Position numbers and translations under genes: made by a program. This document shows, piece after piece, positions 52,501-63,693 of a stretch of 64,000 nt of DNA (the first letter of the stretch is position 1; every line of letters begins with the position of its first letter). The notes under the pieces are model-generated. The model saw only the letters and a list, made by a program, of their open reading frames with translations. It was not told the origin of the DNA and did not search any database. Source of the DNA: Luidia sarsii (taxonomy: Eukaryota; Echinodermata; Asteroidea; Paxillosida; Luidiidae); contig OX465111.1 in assembly GCA_949987565.1 (NCBI GenBank), positions 14,766,549-14,830,548 on the forward strand, given 5' to 3'.

Positions 52501-55500
52501 GTGGTGTTTGTCATTCCCTCAGTACCAAATTATAGAGGATGCTCATCATCAGTGTTCTATTGGTTAAACTCCAGTCAGTCCCATACTGTTATTATTCTGT
52601 ATGGAAACCATATCACAAAGCATTCTAACCTGGCTGTTCGTGAGATACCGGTAAGTCACCAGATCAGGATCAAGTTCAGTGAGTGGACAGGGCAGACCTG
52701 TCACATTACACCCATTGATGTCTTAGTTATGTGTGTGGATTTCACCACACGGACAGAGATCTGAGTCTCTGATACCCCACTTTTCCAAGATAATTTGCCA
52801 ATGGCAAACTTTTTTGTGAAAATACCAATGCAATGTTGACTAGACCAGAACTTCAACCTGTATCAGTGTTCTATCAATCTGAGTTATCCAGCCCTTAGGT
52901 GGAGGCCTGTCCAAATTGTCAACTATCTCCGAGGGCTAGGGATGCCAGGAAGAAGCATTTAACCATGAAATTGAAAATAAAGTTTAAAAAACTGCATCCA
53001 CTTTGTGAGATGGCCAGGTTAAAAACTAATTATTGATTGCATCTGAATGGACATGAAGATGCGATCCCTGGAGTTATAGGACATGTGACACTGATACATG
53101 TATTGAGACACTTATATCTCCAGGGATCATACACCCATTTTCATTCAGATGCAAAGAACTATTTGTCTTAGACCTTGCTACAGCATTTAGGGGATGGAGG
53201 TTGCCTTTTGAAATTATAAACTAAACTCTTCCTTTGCAGATATATTGACCTCACAAGAAGGTTACAGACTGTGTACCGAATGGAGCCAGCAGGCAGTCAT
53301 GGAGTCTGGGGACTAGACGACTTCCAATTCATCCCCTTCATCTGGGGCAGTTCACAGTTGATAGGTGACTTAATCCCTGATAATCCTTTACCTGCATTTT
53401 GAAAACAAAATTAGAGGTTGAAGGTTTCGTACAGGGTTGGCAGTAACCACCTTCAAACCCACCACACGACCCCGACCAGCTCAGCGGTCAAGTGTTTCAG
53501 ACGTCTGCACTTGAAAGCAGGAGTTGCAGGATGTAAGCATACAGTGTCAATTATGTATTGAGTAGGGCAAAACCCTCATTCATATCATTCTCCTCAACAC
53601 AGAAGTCATGATGTAAGTTATTTTATCTGGTATGTGTTTTACTATTTTGTTATATGTACTGAGTGAGGGCCTCTATAAAAAGCAGTGCTGTGCATTGATT
53701 GGAGCTTACCCTCATTAACCACTTCGCGCCGGGGGGTTTTTCAGCACCGATGACCGCCATACGGGGGTTTTTGAACAATGCATCATTTTAAAATCTTGCT
53801 AAAACAATCGGAACAATATATTTCTGTGAAATAAATCGATAAGGGTATACTATGGGTACAAGAGAGTAAAACCTGGCACAATTCGGACGTCGTTGTGGCC
53901 TTTGTCAAGAGATTATCCGTTCGAAAAAGGGCCCTTTGTGCGTCGTCAATGGACCGTAACGGACGTGTGTGTGTGGGTGCGTGTACGCTGCTGACAATCC
54001 CTGACCGCAGACTCCAGCCTCCACTCCAGGCAGTCAAATCTTCGAGTTGGTCGGCCACAAACGAGCGTACAGATTACGGTAAAGAATGTGGGGGGAATTC
54101 CAATGCCAGACCGACGACCGTTGGGCTGTGTGGCATGCAAAGACAATGTCCCCCGCGTGCTTTCAGCTGCAGCGCGGTATCCCTCGATCCTCCACAGTAA
54201 AAGTCCAACAATTGCACAAATACTGCTGCTAATCTTGCAATTCATGTGGCAACTTGCGTCAAAAAGGGTCTTTGTACTGATTCATATTGCTTTGTTCTAA
54301 GCTGAAAAGAGTCTTTGTTTAGAATGTGGACAATAGTGGTGCCCGGATTCGGAGGGCCCCGTTGCAAAGGCAATCCAATTGACCTCCGGATTCGGAGGTC
54401 CCGGCGCGAAGTGGTTAAATATTACTCAAATAAAATAAATAAATGATATTACTATATCTATGACACAGCAAGAAAGTGGACTTCCAAGTTGAAGGTTGAG
54501 CTTGTTTTATTTTACATCCCAATTTTCCTATCTCTTTTCCCTCTGCCCAGGTCACAGGGAGCTCAGTCCTGAAGACTTCCACAGCGAGGCCAATGCGGAG
54601 AAGTACCACCGCGACTACATGTTCATGGGATGCATACGATACATCTATCAGGTAGGAGGCACCGCTGTCTTGAGTCCAGTCCGTAGTCACTCACTTCCTC
54701 CTCACGTCGTCCGTCACTTGAGGCAACCCAAGGCATAGCTGCCAACCTATCTTAAAGGAAATTGGGAATACTTCTGCTAAAAAAGAGGAATCACAGAGCA
54801 AACTACGTAGGAATGCATGTGTATTTCCAAGCTAAAAATCAGAATCTGTTGTCAAGACCTTGCAAAAAGTGATAGATATTTACCCCAAAAGAGGAATGAT
54901 TCCTCCAAAATAGGAATGGTTGGTAGCTATGCACAAGGGATCTCTATATAGGAAGGTTTGCGGTGAACACCATGTATCAGGTCTCTTAAAGGAAGAGGTA
55001 TGGTTCTGAAAAAGAACCTGAGGGTAACTCGACGTTTCGACCAGTATGCTCTGGCCGTCATCAGGAGAATGTCTTGGGATCGGTGGTGGAACTCCTTATG
55101 TACCGGTGGTCGCTGAGGCGGGAAGGCGGGAAAGATTATCCTCTAGGGAGGATTATCCTAAGGGGGGCTTAGGTCACTGAGGTGGGAAGGCGGGAAAAAC
55201 CCTAAGGGGAGACTGGTGGGGGGAACCTATAGGTGCTCACTGGGGTGTGTCAGAAGGTGGTAGGGAGGCCGTGGATATAGGTGATCCATGAGTCGGCTAG
55301 GGAAGGGGGCTTAGACAAGGGATCTCCACCACCTGGCTCTTTCTTGCCACTGCCGTGGGACGCAGTCTCAAGCCCGAGTCCCTGCTTCTTGGCTCTTTCT
55401 TGAGCCTACTCCTTAGTAGCAGCCGCCGATCGACCCTAAATAGCCAGACGGATCAGAAGGACTCTCCACTCATCAGGTGTCTGATACATGTGTATTTCAA

Positions 55501-56367
55501 AAGTTTTCATAACTTACAATCAATCGCAAGACAAGAAGCCATGCACAACGAAAACCATACAGTTCATCACAACTTGGGTTATCCAATCGCAAGTCGAGTT
55601 TTGATGCGTTGTAAGGCTTTGTGAAATACACCCAGGCTGGACATTTCAAAACAGTCGAGACCCATCTTATCCCTGTTTTTATGCAAGCCAAAACAAGTTC
55701 AAGATAGGATTTAAGAGTTGATTTCTCAAGCTTTGCTTTGTACCCATTCAGTCCAAGACTGGTCCATTCTTCGAGCACTCCCCGACACTTTGGGGAATGA
55801 CCTCAGTACGAAGGTGGCAGAAGATCAACTCTGGCCTGATAAAGATGTACAAAGGAGAGGTGAGAGACTCACAGTGTGCTGAACCATAGTGTGACTGTTC
55901 TTTTAACAGTCCTCCTGCCAAGAGTTAAGGCTTTTCAGGATCAAACGAAAATGTTTGAAAAAAATGGCCCGACGTTTTGATCCATGCAGGACCTTTCTCA
56001 AACGGTAGATTTTTTTTTGATGTAAATTAATTTATCTTGTGAAGGGCTCGCTGACTTAAAGGACCCCTCTCCTCCCCTCCCTTTCAAACTTACAATAGGG
56101 TAAGTGCAGGTATTTTCGACCTGGAGGGGAATTCGACCAGCTGTATACAAAAACTAAACACCTGGTCGAATTTTTGGCTTTTCGTTAATGGTCAAATACC
56201 CCTGCTTTTAACCTACTATGATTAGCATCTCAAAAGTGCACTTCACTAAAGGAATTAACCCCTTTCATTCGTTTCCTTTAATTTGTTATTTCCAGGTTTT
56301 AAACAAGTTTCCGATTGTGCAGCATTTCTTGTTTGGAACTATTCTAAGCTTTGACCTGGCCAAGTGA
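49575..56367 (+). CDS. PTPA: PP2A phosphatase activator, 8 coding exons
   Basis: PTPA (PPP2R4) is a cytosolic and nuclear chaperone with peptidyl-prolyl isomerase activity that helps load metal and activate the PP2A catalytic subunit. Coding exons: 49575-49715, 50540-50632, 51333-51458, 52172-52389, 53240-53364, 54551-54651, 55752-55859, 56296-56367. All are GT-AG and the phases close to 327 aa, the usual family length. Diagnostic blocks are [29 protein letters not shown] (about 154-162), [55 protein letters not shown] and [12 protein letters not shown] chose the ATG at 49575 because it has A at -3; an in-frame ATG at 49551 has a weaker context. The N-terminal 25 residues are low complexity. 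Polyadenylation candidates are ATTAAA at 56562 and AATAAA at 57160. Confidence 0.95.
49870..50300. repeat. Dimeric 63-bp minisatellite in PTPA intron 1
   Basis: Seven units begin CAACAAGATGCAACAGTGGG. Most alternate between a form ending GAACCCTATAAACCCTGTTG and one ending TTGGACCCTAACCATGCTAC, so the array expanded in part as a dimer. Confidence 0.85.
51015..51265 (-). repeat. Rep-F SINE-like copy, PTPA intron 2
   Basis: The tRNA-like head lies at about 51045-51105 (minus strand) and the second module at about 51160-51255 (AAAGCATTCAACCATTAACT, then CAACCATTCATTTA). It has the same arrangement as at 36770. Confidence 0.7.
51690..51865. repeat. Rep-B inverted unit, PTPA intron 3
   Basis: The left arm GTTAGAGGGCCAGACGTTG and right arm GTCATGCCCTCTAACTTTTG flank TAGCAGGACC and GGTCCTGCTT. 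The arms meet at GCAAAAGTGCCTTTGAG. Confidence 0.78.
52840..53165 (-). repeat. Rep-F copy split by an inserted fold-back, PTPA intron 4
   Basis: The tRNA-like head (about 52855-52895) and the distal module are both present. Between them lies an inverted duplicate of the distal part (GCATCTGAATGGACATGAAG against TTTTCATTCAGATGC). Confidence 0.6.
53719..54414. mobile_element. 696-bp piggyBac-like non-autonomous element
   Basis: Inverted ends CCACTTCGCGCCGGG are flanked by TTAA on both sides (53715-53718 and 54415-54418), the target duplication of piggyBac-type elements. GGATTCGGAGG is repeated in the right subterminal region. The CpG-rich interior has frames on both strands but no recognisable transposase. 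It sits in PTPA intron 5. Confidence 0.85.
54733..54932. mobile_element. Rep-I element, copy 2
   Basis: Inverted ends GCATAGCTGCCAACC and GGTTGGTAGCTATGC enclose about 170 bases that match 36549-36741. It lies in PTPA intron 6, immediately before a Rep-A fragment. Confidence 0.8.
55016..55490. repeat. GC-rich unknown segment with hammerhead-like phrase
   Basis: The segment is much richer in G than its intronic setting. It has internal duplications (GGCGGGAAGGCGGGAAA-like near 55115 and 55180; CTTGGCTCTTTCTTG twice near 55333-55403). At 55031-55066 the minus strand reads CTGATGA, a stem-loop and GAAAC. I suspect a transposon fragment but cannot name it. Confidence 0.45.
55505..55640. repeat. 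Rep-C copy, PTPA intron 6
   Basis: Contains TTACAATCAATCGCAAGACA, GGGTTATCCAATCGCAAG and GTAAGGCTTTGTGAAATACA, ending about 110 bases before exon 7. Confidence 0.7.
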
Positions 56368-57349
56368 CGTCCTTGTTCTTTTTTCGCCCAACCATCGACC
56401 GAGGGCTCATCTGCCTCTCACAGCGACCACTGTTCTTAAGGGGTCTGATATTTATAGCACATTCGGTCCATTGGCTTACGGTCCACAATGTGACCACCTT
56501 CCTGTTCCTAATTGGTCAAAACTTTCTGGGAAATATCCGCTTGACGAAAGGATCAGTTTGTATTAAATCTCAGTGGAATCCCAGTGAGAATCTCAGTGGT
56601 ATGATTGTCAGAATCGATCATTGGTCCTGCCTGCCGAAACACTGCTCCTGGCCAAGACTACCCTGTACAGGAGTGTGACCATCCTGTTTATGGAGGGTTT
56701 CCATTGAAGGATAGTGTCCTGGAAGTGCCACATTACCCCCTTAATTTTTGTGTATTTAATCTCAATTAGCCCTTAAAAGGGGCTAATTGATATTTTAGAC
56801 CTCTTTGTCAGAAAATTAGGCCCTGGGTCTTTGCATCAGTCTCAGAGCTTGGTGCTCTCATCCCAAAACATGAAAGTCATAGATATATTTCATATTATCA
56901 TTTCAGTGTTGGTGAGAATGTCATTCAGTTAGGGTTTGCGCAACCCACATAAACATGTACATGTACCTAGCACTGTATGCACTAATTGCCTTAAAGTATG
57001 GCTGTAAATCCATCACATGCGGTCAGTATCTGAAGATAATGTCTTGGCATTATTTTTTTTATTTTGATAAACCAGAAAGATTTTCTTTGTAATTATTTTT
57101 CCAGGTTCTTTATGTGGGGGGGGGGTGTATGATTTCTGTTTAGTACGTCCAATGTTCTCAATAAAAAAAATGAATTTCAACATGCATGCACATTACTTTA
57201 AAAATGCATAATAAGGGTTGTTAACCACACTCTGATTAAATAAAACTGAAATATGTGAACTGTAAAGAGTTTTGGGGCCCGGTGTCTAGATTTGTCTTGA
57301 TGGCGAATTCTCTGCCTTTGAGAAAGATGAACTAGGATCAATAATAATG

Positions 57350-57480
57350 CCAGGGTGTATTTCACAAAGTGTTATGGTGCATAGTTGTGAACTTGTGATA
57401 GACCACACGGATTCTGTGCAGCGTTTATCGCCTTGCGATTGGTCGCAAGTTACGAGTTTGAAGAAATCGACCAGAGGCCC
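57350..57480. repeat. Rep-C copy between PTPA and EIF3G
   Basis: Contains TTTCACAAAGTGTTATGGTG and CGCCTTGCGATTGGTCGCAA. The interval from 56368 to 58330 otherwise holds fragments of Rep-D (56915), Rep-B (57565) and Rep-F (57850-58025), and no gene. Confidence 0.65.
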
Positions 57481-58336
57481 CTTAACTCTGTTATTATTTG
57501 CCGTAATGCACAAGTCTTGCAAACAGCTTCATGGCTGAAGTGGCCTTAAAGAATACAAAATCTTCAGAATTTAGAGGGTCTGGCAGGACGAGTCCTTCAA
57601 AGGCCTTCCTCTGTGTGCTTCTGAGAAAGGACCTTAGCCCCTCCAACTGTTGAGTATTTCTATGATTCATCCTAGAACTGGTTTTGTTGACATGGCATGG
57701 GTGGGACTAAGATAGCTACATAATGTACTCCATGGAAATGGAAGAGAAACACCGAATAAAATGATATTTTGTGTGATTATATTAGGGAATAGATGTGTGA
57801 TTTCTTCATTTTGTGAACTCTTCATAAATGAATTTTTTTAAATGGCAGAGAAAACTTTGACTGGACTGGACAGGATCTCTTGTTTTGGGTACCAGCACTC
57901 TTAGTCTTACCATCTGAGCTATCCAGCCCTTAGATGGCGGCTTCCCAAAAATTAATAGTCAGCTAGTTTTTGTTAGGGTTGCTGTAGTGTATCTCAGACC
58001 CCTGTTTTCATTCAGATGCAAACTCAAAAATGAGTTAAAAAAAAATAAAGATATTGATCAGTGAAATCGTATTTTCCGTATTGATATTATTTCGGGTTTT
58101 AAGTGTTGTGTAAGTTCCTGCATTTAAGCTGCTCTATTTTGAATCAAAATAAATAAATTACCCTTATTTATTAAAGCCGGTACATAATTATTATGAATAT
58201 GAAGTATAGCCGCCCATTCGAAGCACTTTTATTATTCATGGCACAAATAGGACACCGTTGACAACTTCCCTCTTTTTGTCTAGCTCCCAGAAGACTCCAA
58301 CACATTTGCAACACCGACTACTCGAAATCTTCACAG

Positions 58337-58344
58337 TGACGTCA
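58337..58344. promoter_or_regulatory. CRE/ATF palindrome upstream of EIF3G
   Basis: The perfect palindrome TGACGTCA lies 66 bases before the EIF3G ATG. A second TGACG half-site follows at about 58350. A full CRE so near the start is a common arrangement in housekeeping promoters; activity is inferred. The pyrimidine run CTTCCCTCTTTTT near 58266-58278 could be a terminal-oligopyrimidine start if transcription begins there. Confidence 0.5.
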
Positions 58345-58409
58345 CAGACTGACGTTTTCGCTCTCCGGGAGCACGTTCTCTAGCGTTTCGCTCTAAATTT
58401 CACAACAAT

Positions 58410-61400
58410 ATGCCGACCGCGGACACGTAAGTTATCGTTCTTCTCTCAAATTTTCCGATGTTGCCGTACATATCTGGTTACGCTGTTGTGATAATTATGT
58501 GGAAATTTCTCGTTTATTGGCAGGGTAAAGCCGATTAGCTGGGCTGATCAAGTCGAAGTCAGCGAGCAAGGTGAGCGGAATTTCTTATTGACTCAGGTTC
58601 TCTCTGCATCTAATTCGTGAAAGAAAGTACTAGTACTAGTACTACGGTAGACTTGGCAATGGTCAATGTTAACTTGTTAACTAGGCTTTAACTCAGCTGG
58701 ATGGAACACGACAAAGAGTTTGAACTGTTTTTATTCATATCTTGAAGCAACATTGACACTGAGATATATTGTACTTGGGGAAAATACATAAAAATAGTAA
58801 ATTTGACAAGATTCAAACAAAAAATGATTTTTTTTATTTTGTATTGATGTACGTACTGTGGACAGTGACAGTGTACTGTGTAGTGTACTTCCTCAACTTA
58901 CACTACAGTTACAAGACAAAGTGAAAGTCGTTGCATGTTTATACAATTGATAAACAATTATGACTTATTACAATAGCTTGAGTTTTCCAGCAAAATTACT
59001 TACAAAGATCTATTCTAAGAAACATCAGTGTAATACTAATAAGTAATAAAGTATTATTTTCTATTTCAATTTTGCAGTGTTTGGTTGAAAATGGTACCTG
59101 CTCAGCTGATGTACAGTACCAAAAATTGTAGCAGGATGTCTGTGTGACCATTGTATGACCAGATCGTTTTCAACAACAGTTTATATCCGGGTTCTAGCTC
59201 GTAGTAAAGGAAAAGTGGATCTGGATGACTGCATGACATCATGATTATTAATATTATTGTTGAAATTTATTTTTAAGGTTTACAACATTGTTTCTCTTTT
59301 CAGGTCTTCACATTCCGGATGGAGAAGTCATTCATGATGGAAACGTCAAGAAAGTCATTGACTACAAACGGAATGACGACGGAAAGTTGATGAAGGTCTG
59401 CATGACAAACCACCTTCCCTCAGACCTTGCCCAGAAACCTAAACTCCTGAACCCCGTTCTTGACGCTGTTAAATTGTGTTGGAATTCCTTCACTCAGTCA
59501 ACTGATGACGGGCAGAGTTACACACTGCCTGATACGTTGAGTAACTTGCAGGCTCTTTTCAGAGCCACCTCACTCCATGTCAAAAGAGAAGATTTACAAA
59601 CCCTCCACTTGGTACTTCTACCATGCAAACTTTAACAAATCTTTTCGGTGTTGCAATACAACAACATATGGGGAAAAGTCCGGTCTACATCCACAACCGC
59701 AGTACCAACACCAATTGCCACTTACTGAGATTACTGTTGAACCCCACGTATATACAGCAATTACTGTTGGTGCCCCCACTTTGATTGCTGTAGTGCACTG
59801 CTCTTTGTACACAGTCATTGCCACAGGACTTTCCCTGGAATTCTGATAGTCTGTGGTGGCAACCGATGAACTGCTGAGTTTGGTTTTATTGTGGGTTAGC
59901 TAGTTCGGTGTTCCATTGGCCACAGATTCATTAGGGCTCAGTCCAACGCACTGTGATGTATGTCCTTGTGAAATCAGGAGAAACAAAATTCTTGATCTAT
60001 CACTTTGCACATACACATTCATATTGTAGGCCTGTAAAAACTGTTTTCTTTTCATTGTAGATTGTCAGAACCTTCAAGATAGAGAAGCGAAAAACCTCCA
60101 AGTCCATAGCCATGAGGAAGGTAAATACCCTGGAAGATGTATTTTTAGCAGTCAAGTTACGTTTTGATTTCAGAAAAGCGTGACTCCCTGCCTACCATTT
60201 CTCTCTCTGTCTCATTCTCTCTCCGTCTCATTCTATCTCTGTCTCATTCTCTCTCTGTCTCATTCTCTGTCGCTCATTCTCTCTCTCTTTCTCATTTTCT
60301 CTCTCTCATTGTCTATCGTTCTTTTTCCTTCCAGCTGTGGACCAAGTTTGGCCAGGCGTCTGAAGACGGGGATGGTCCCAGCATCACCACCACAGGCATT
60401 GCCGACGACGTCTTCACGCAGTTTGTCACTGCTAAAGATGTAAGGAAAACAGACTGGGACTTTAATTCCTTCCGAGGTAGAAATTAAACAGAGGGCAAGT
60501 GGTGAATGAAAAATAGCAAAGAAAAATTTGACTGAACTTAAGAGTGGAACCCAAGACCTCTGGTTTTGTGTACCAGCGGTCTTACCATCTGCGCTATCTA
60601 GCCAGTAGATGGCGGCCTTCCCAAATAGTCAACTAGTCAGTGCCAGGGTTTTTTTTTCCTTTGCTTGTTTGACTAATATTATTCTTAAAAAATTTCCAAA
60701 GAAAACTTTGGCTGGACCAGGACTTGAACCCGAGACCTCTGGATTAACGTACCAGTGCTCTTCCAGGGAGGCAGCTTTTGTGTGCAGAGAGTAGTACACA
60801 GCAGTCGGCAGAGAGTAGCGGGAAAGAATGATACACTTTGCAAATTAATAATATAATTTTGACGAAGCTAAAACTTGGCCTCCAAACAGGCCTCCCAAAT
60901 AGTCAACTAATCAGTGCCGGGGGAGGGGGGGGTTTCATGAGTTGTCCGGAGATGTGTTGACGATGCACCGAGTGTCACTTTTTATTTGTGGTTTTCCCCC
61001 GTGGCAGGACGGCACCAATCAGCAGGAGGACGACGCCCTGAAGAAACTGCAGAACCAGCGCCTGGTCATGTGCCGCGTCTGCAAGGGCGACCACTGGACC
61101 ACCAAGTGCCCCTACAAGGACTCGCTGGAGCCCCTGCAGGAGAAGCTCCTGCAGGGCGGAGGGCCCGATGGCGCCGGCGAGGGAGCAGAAGAGGGTGAGC
61201 GAGCACCGCGGCCCGCCCCGACCCCAGCCGCCGGGAGTTGCATTCTCGGCAAGCTGCCAAGCCGAGTGGCTGGTCTTACAAAGATTGCTCTACCTACAAA
61301 GATTGCAGTCTCCTGAAGACGAACAGAGTATACTGTTCGAAACTTTGAGTTCCTCCAGTTCTTTTCAGAATCACACATACTCACAAAAGAGAACTTTGCA

Positions 61401-63693
61401 TGTTGTCACCGCACACGGGGAAATGGTGATTGTCTAGAGAATTATCCAAGAAAGTGGGGCTTCATGCTTGTTTCTAGATACATTACAACGGGTCGGTGAA
61501 TGGTCTAAGCCTAAAGCCCGAACCTAAGCCTTCTTTTTGTAAACGGCCACAGTTAGATTGTCAGTTTTTCTTGCGGGTGTTCTAATGAGCTGTGCACGGT
61601 TGTCTGTGTATGGTTGTAGGCGGCGAGGCAGCTAAGAAGGTGGTGGGCAGCAGCACGGGCAAGTACGTCCCCCCCAGTGCCAGGGACCCCTCCGGCCAGC
61701 GACGAGTCTCCAACTTGGACTCCAGGAAAGGTAAGCTGAGTCCTTGACGTGACCCAGGGTAGCGTCTGTATCTACAAACCAATCCAAGGTCACCCGATGT
61801 GCAAGAACAATGGCCCTTAGCCATGACAGACTATTTTGAACACTCATCCAAACACAAAAATCCAAGTGAGACGAGAGATGGTTATATCGCGAAACCCTCC
61901 AATTTCGAAATTTACAGTGTCCCATGAAACCCATATTAGATATTCTTAAGAGCTGATAGACAGTATCGTGCAGTGTCAGATTGAGTGGATGTTAACCACG
62001 CTTTTGGGGTTAATTTATTAGTGATGTTGGGTTTTTCTTCCATATTAAATCTGAAAGTCTTTGTGACTTCAGAAAAAGGTATGAGGACCGAGCTTTATGT
62101 ATGTTTTTATTTTCTGTACCAAGATCAAGGAACAACCATCCGAGTCACCAACCTGTCAGAGGACACGCGGGACGGAGATTTACAAGAGCTATTCCACTCA
62201 TTTGGTCCCATCCAGCGCATCTATCTGGCCAGGGATAAAGTCACAAATCGTTCCAAGGTAAGACATATTTGCTATCCTTTTTTTTCTTCAGTCGAGCACT
62301 TCCTATGTATTCCTTTCAAGCTTGAAATTAACTCACTCTTGAGTATCGAAGTCTGGACGACAAGCGAGTCACTGCAAAATGCGAAAGTCCAGCTGGCCGT
62401 CTAAAACCAATTCCTACATTTGAACCCTGCTGGGTTTTTTAAATTTATGTTTATATAAAACGCTTATGTGAACAATAGCCCTCCCGAATTTCAGGAAAAA
62501 ATCCCAAAGGCCAATCAATGGTCCACAGTATCTCACCAGGGGTCGATTTCACCAAACTCATCGTAGCTTACGATCAATCGCAAGACGGTGAGAGATGCAC
62601 ATAAGCCATACGGTGTATCACAATTTACGATGGGTTATCCATCGGAAGTTGAGTTACGATGCATCGTAAGGCTTTGTGAAATCCAGCCCAGATAACTTAT
62701 AAATACTGATGGTAAAATAAAGGCTAAACAAGAAAATGGTTTATTATGTAAGGAGATAGTTATGCACTCTGCCTTTGAAGGCTGGATTGTACCAACGACA
62801 TGGTCAGGGAGACTATTCCATATTCTAACAGCCATGTGAGCCAATGGTTAGCCAATACTGCAAGGTACCCATGCTCCACTGATATAAGCTGGCTTGTCTG
62901 TTTGCTAGCTTAAGCCTGGCTTCTTATAACGCTGTGTCTGTTTGCTTTTTCTTTCTTATTATCTGCGACAGGGTTTTGCGTTCATCAATTTCCACAATAA
63001 GGAGAGTGCAGCCAACGCCATCCGCGGCGTCTGTGGGTTTGGCTATGATCACCTCATTCTGAAAGTCGAGTGGGCCAAGTGAGTTACCACAAAACATTCG
63101 TAAACACCTCACAACTTGCTGTCAATTACTCTATGAAGTTTCATTGATATAATGGTGTTTGCGTCGAGGAGAATGTAATTCAGTGAGGTTTTTGCCCTTA
63201 CTCGACATGATAAACACAGTGCACCGTGCTATCAGGCACCAGGCATAGCCCTGAGCACTGTGTGTTTATCACGTCGAGTAAGGGCAAAACCTCATTGAAT
63301 CTATTAAGTTTGATAGTGAACTGATATTCATTATTCTGACGTCTGACAGCAACCTCATGAATATTCATTATTCCTGACAGTCTGACATTGGCCTTTTCAA
63401 TACTCATTATTTAGGGAACTCTGACAGTGACCGCTTAAGCATTAATTAGTTTAATGAATTTAAATGAATTATTCGTAATTTAAGGAATGCTGTGCCACTG
63501 AGGGTGACTTTGAATTCTGAATTAACCAACCAGGGTTTTGTCCAAACCTTGATACCTACACCGATTTTGATATCTTCTCTATATCTGTATGGTTTTTCTG
63601 TTCACCTTCTTGTTCGAATACAACATTGAATGTGTAATTGTGTTATCTTTTTGTGTTCTTGCCAACAGGCCGTCTGGAACTGGCCATAACTGA
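58410..63693 (+). CDS. EIF3G: Eukaryotic translation initiation factor 3 subunit G, 10 coding exons
   Basis: EIF3G is the RNA-binding subunit of eIF3 that works in scanning and re-initiation on the 40S ribosome. Coding exons: 58410-58426, 58524-58570, 59304-59395, 60061-60120, 60335-60439, 61008-61194, 61620-61730, 62124-62257, 62972-63078, 63669-63693. All are GT-AG, phases close, 294 aa (human 320). The N-terminus has the conserved SWADQVE. A C-X2-C-X3-H-X4-C zinc knuckle sits at C129, C132, H136 and C141 (CRVCKGDHWTTKC). GKYVPPSARD follows in a polar linker, then one RRM with RNP2 IRVTNL (212-217) and RNP1 KGFAFINF (251-258) split by intron 8. The tail GFGYDHLILKVEWAKPS is typical. The acidic insert between SWADQVE and HIPDGEVI is shorter than in vertebrates. 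I see no AATAAA before the window ends. Confidence 0.96.
60199..60330 (+). repeat. CT-rich minisatellite at the EIF3G exon 5 acceptor
   Basis: About seven units of the type TCTCTCTGTCTCATTC run to within a few bases of the CAG acceptor at 60332-60334, so the array supplies the pyrimidine tract of intron 4. Confidence 0.8.
60520..60770 (-). repeat. Two tRNA-like Rep-F heads in EIF3G intron 5
   Basis: Both heads carry the B-box complement (GGAACCCAAGACC and GGACTTGAACCCGAGACC). Their anticodon loops differ, and the second head is cut before its A box. Confidence 0.65.
61008..61194 (+). CDS. EIF3G: EIF3G exon 6, zinc knuckle
   Basis: This GC-rich exon encodes the whole CCHC knuckle followed by CPYKDSLEPLQEKL and an acidic Gly-rich stretch. 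It ends with one base of a Gly codon that exon 7 completes. Its GC content is much higher than the AT-rich introns around it. Confidence 0.92.
62124..63078 (+). CDS. EIF3G: EIF3G exons 8-9 encoding the RRM
   Basis: Exon 8 (62124-62257) carries RNP2 and the first helix (SEDTRDGDLQELF); exon 9 (62972-63078) begins with GFAFINF of RNP1 and ends in the WAK tail. The 714-base intron between them contains a Rep-C copy at about 62535-62695. Confidence 0.93.
62535..62695. repeat. Rep-C copy in EIF3G intron 8
   Basis: The clearest Rep-C copy: GATTTCACCAAACTCATCG, CGATCAATCGCAAGACGGTG, GATGGGTTATCCATCGG, and TCGTAAGGCTTTGTGAAATC. The ends are inverted. Confidence 0.75.
63178..63300. repeat. Complete Rep-D hairpin in EIF3G intron 9
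   Basis: Arms of about 45 bases (63178-63223 and 63255-63300) pair: ATTCAGTGAGGTTTTTGCCC on the left against AGGGCAAAACCTCATTGAAT on the right. The loop holds GGCACCAGGCATAGCC. Other Rep-D copies keep only one arm. Confidence 0.8.

Noticed and set aside
53783..54245. Minus-strand frames of 91 and 99 residues
   Set aside because: They lie wholly within the TTAA-flanked element and show no transposase or other domain. They are kept as possible captured sequence only.
61168..61437. Plus-strand frame of 89 residues after EIF3G exon 6
   Set aside because: It reads through the exon 6 donor in another frame into intron sequence with a Rep-A fragment. The in-phase donor at 61195 joins exon 7 correctly.
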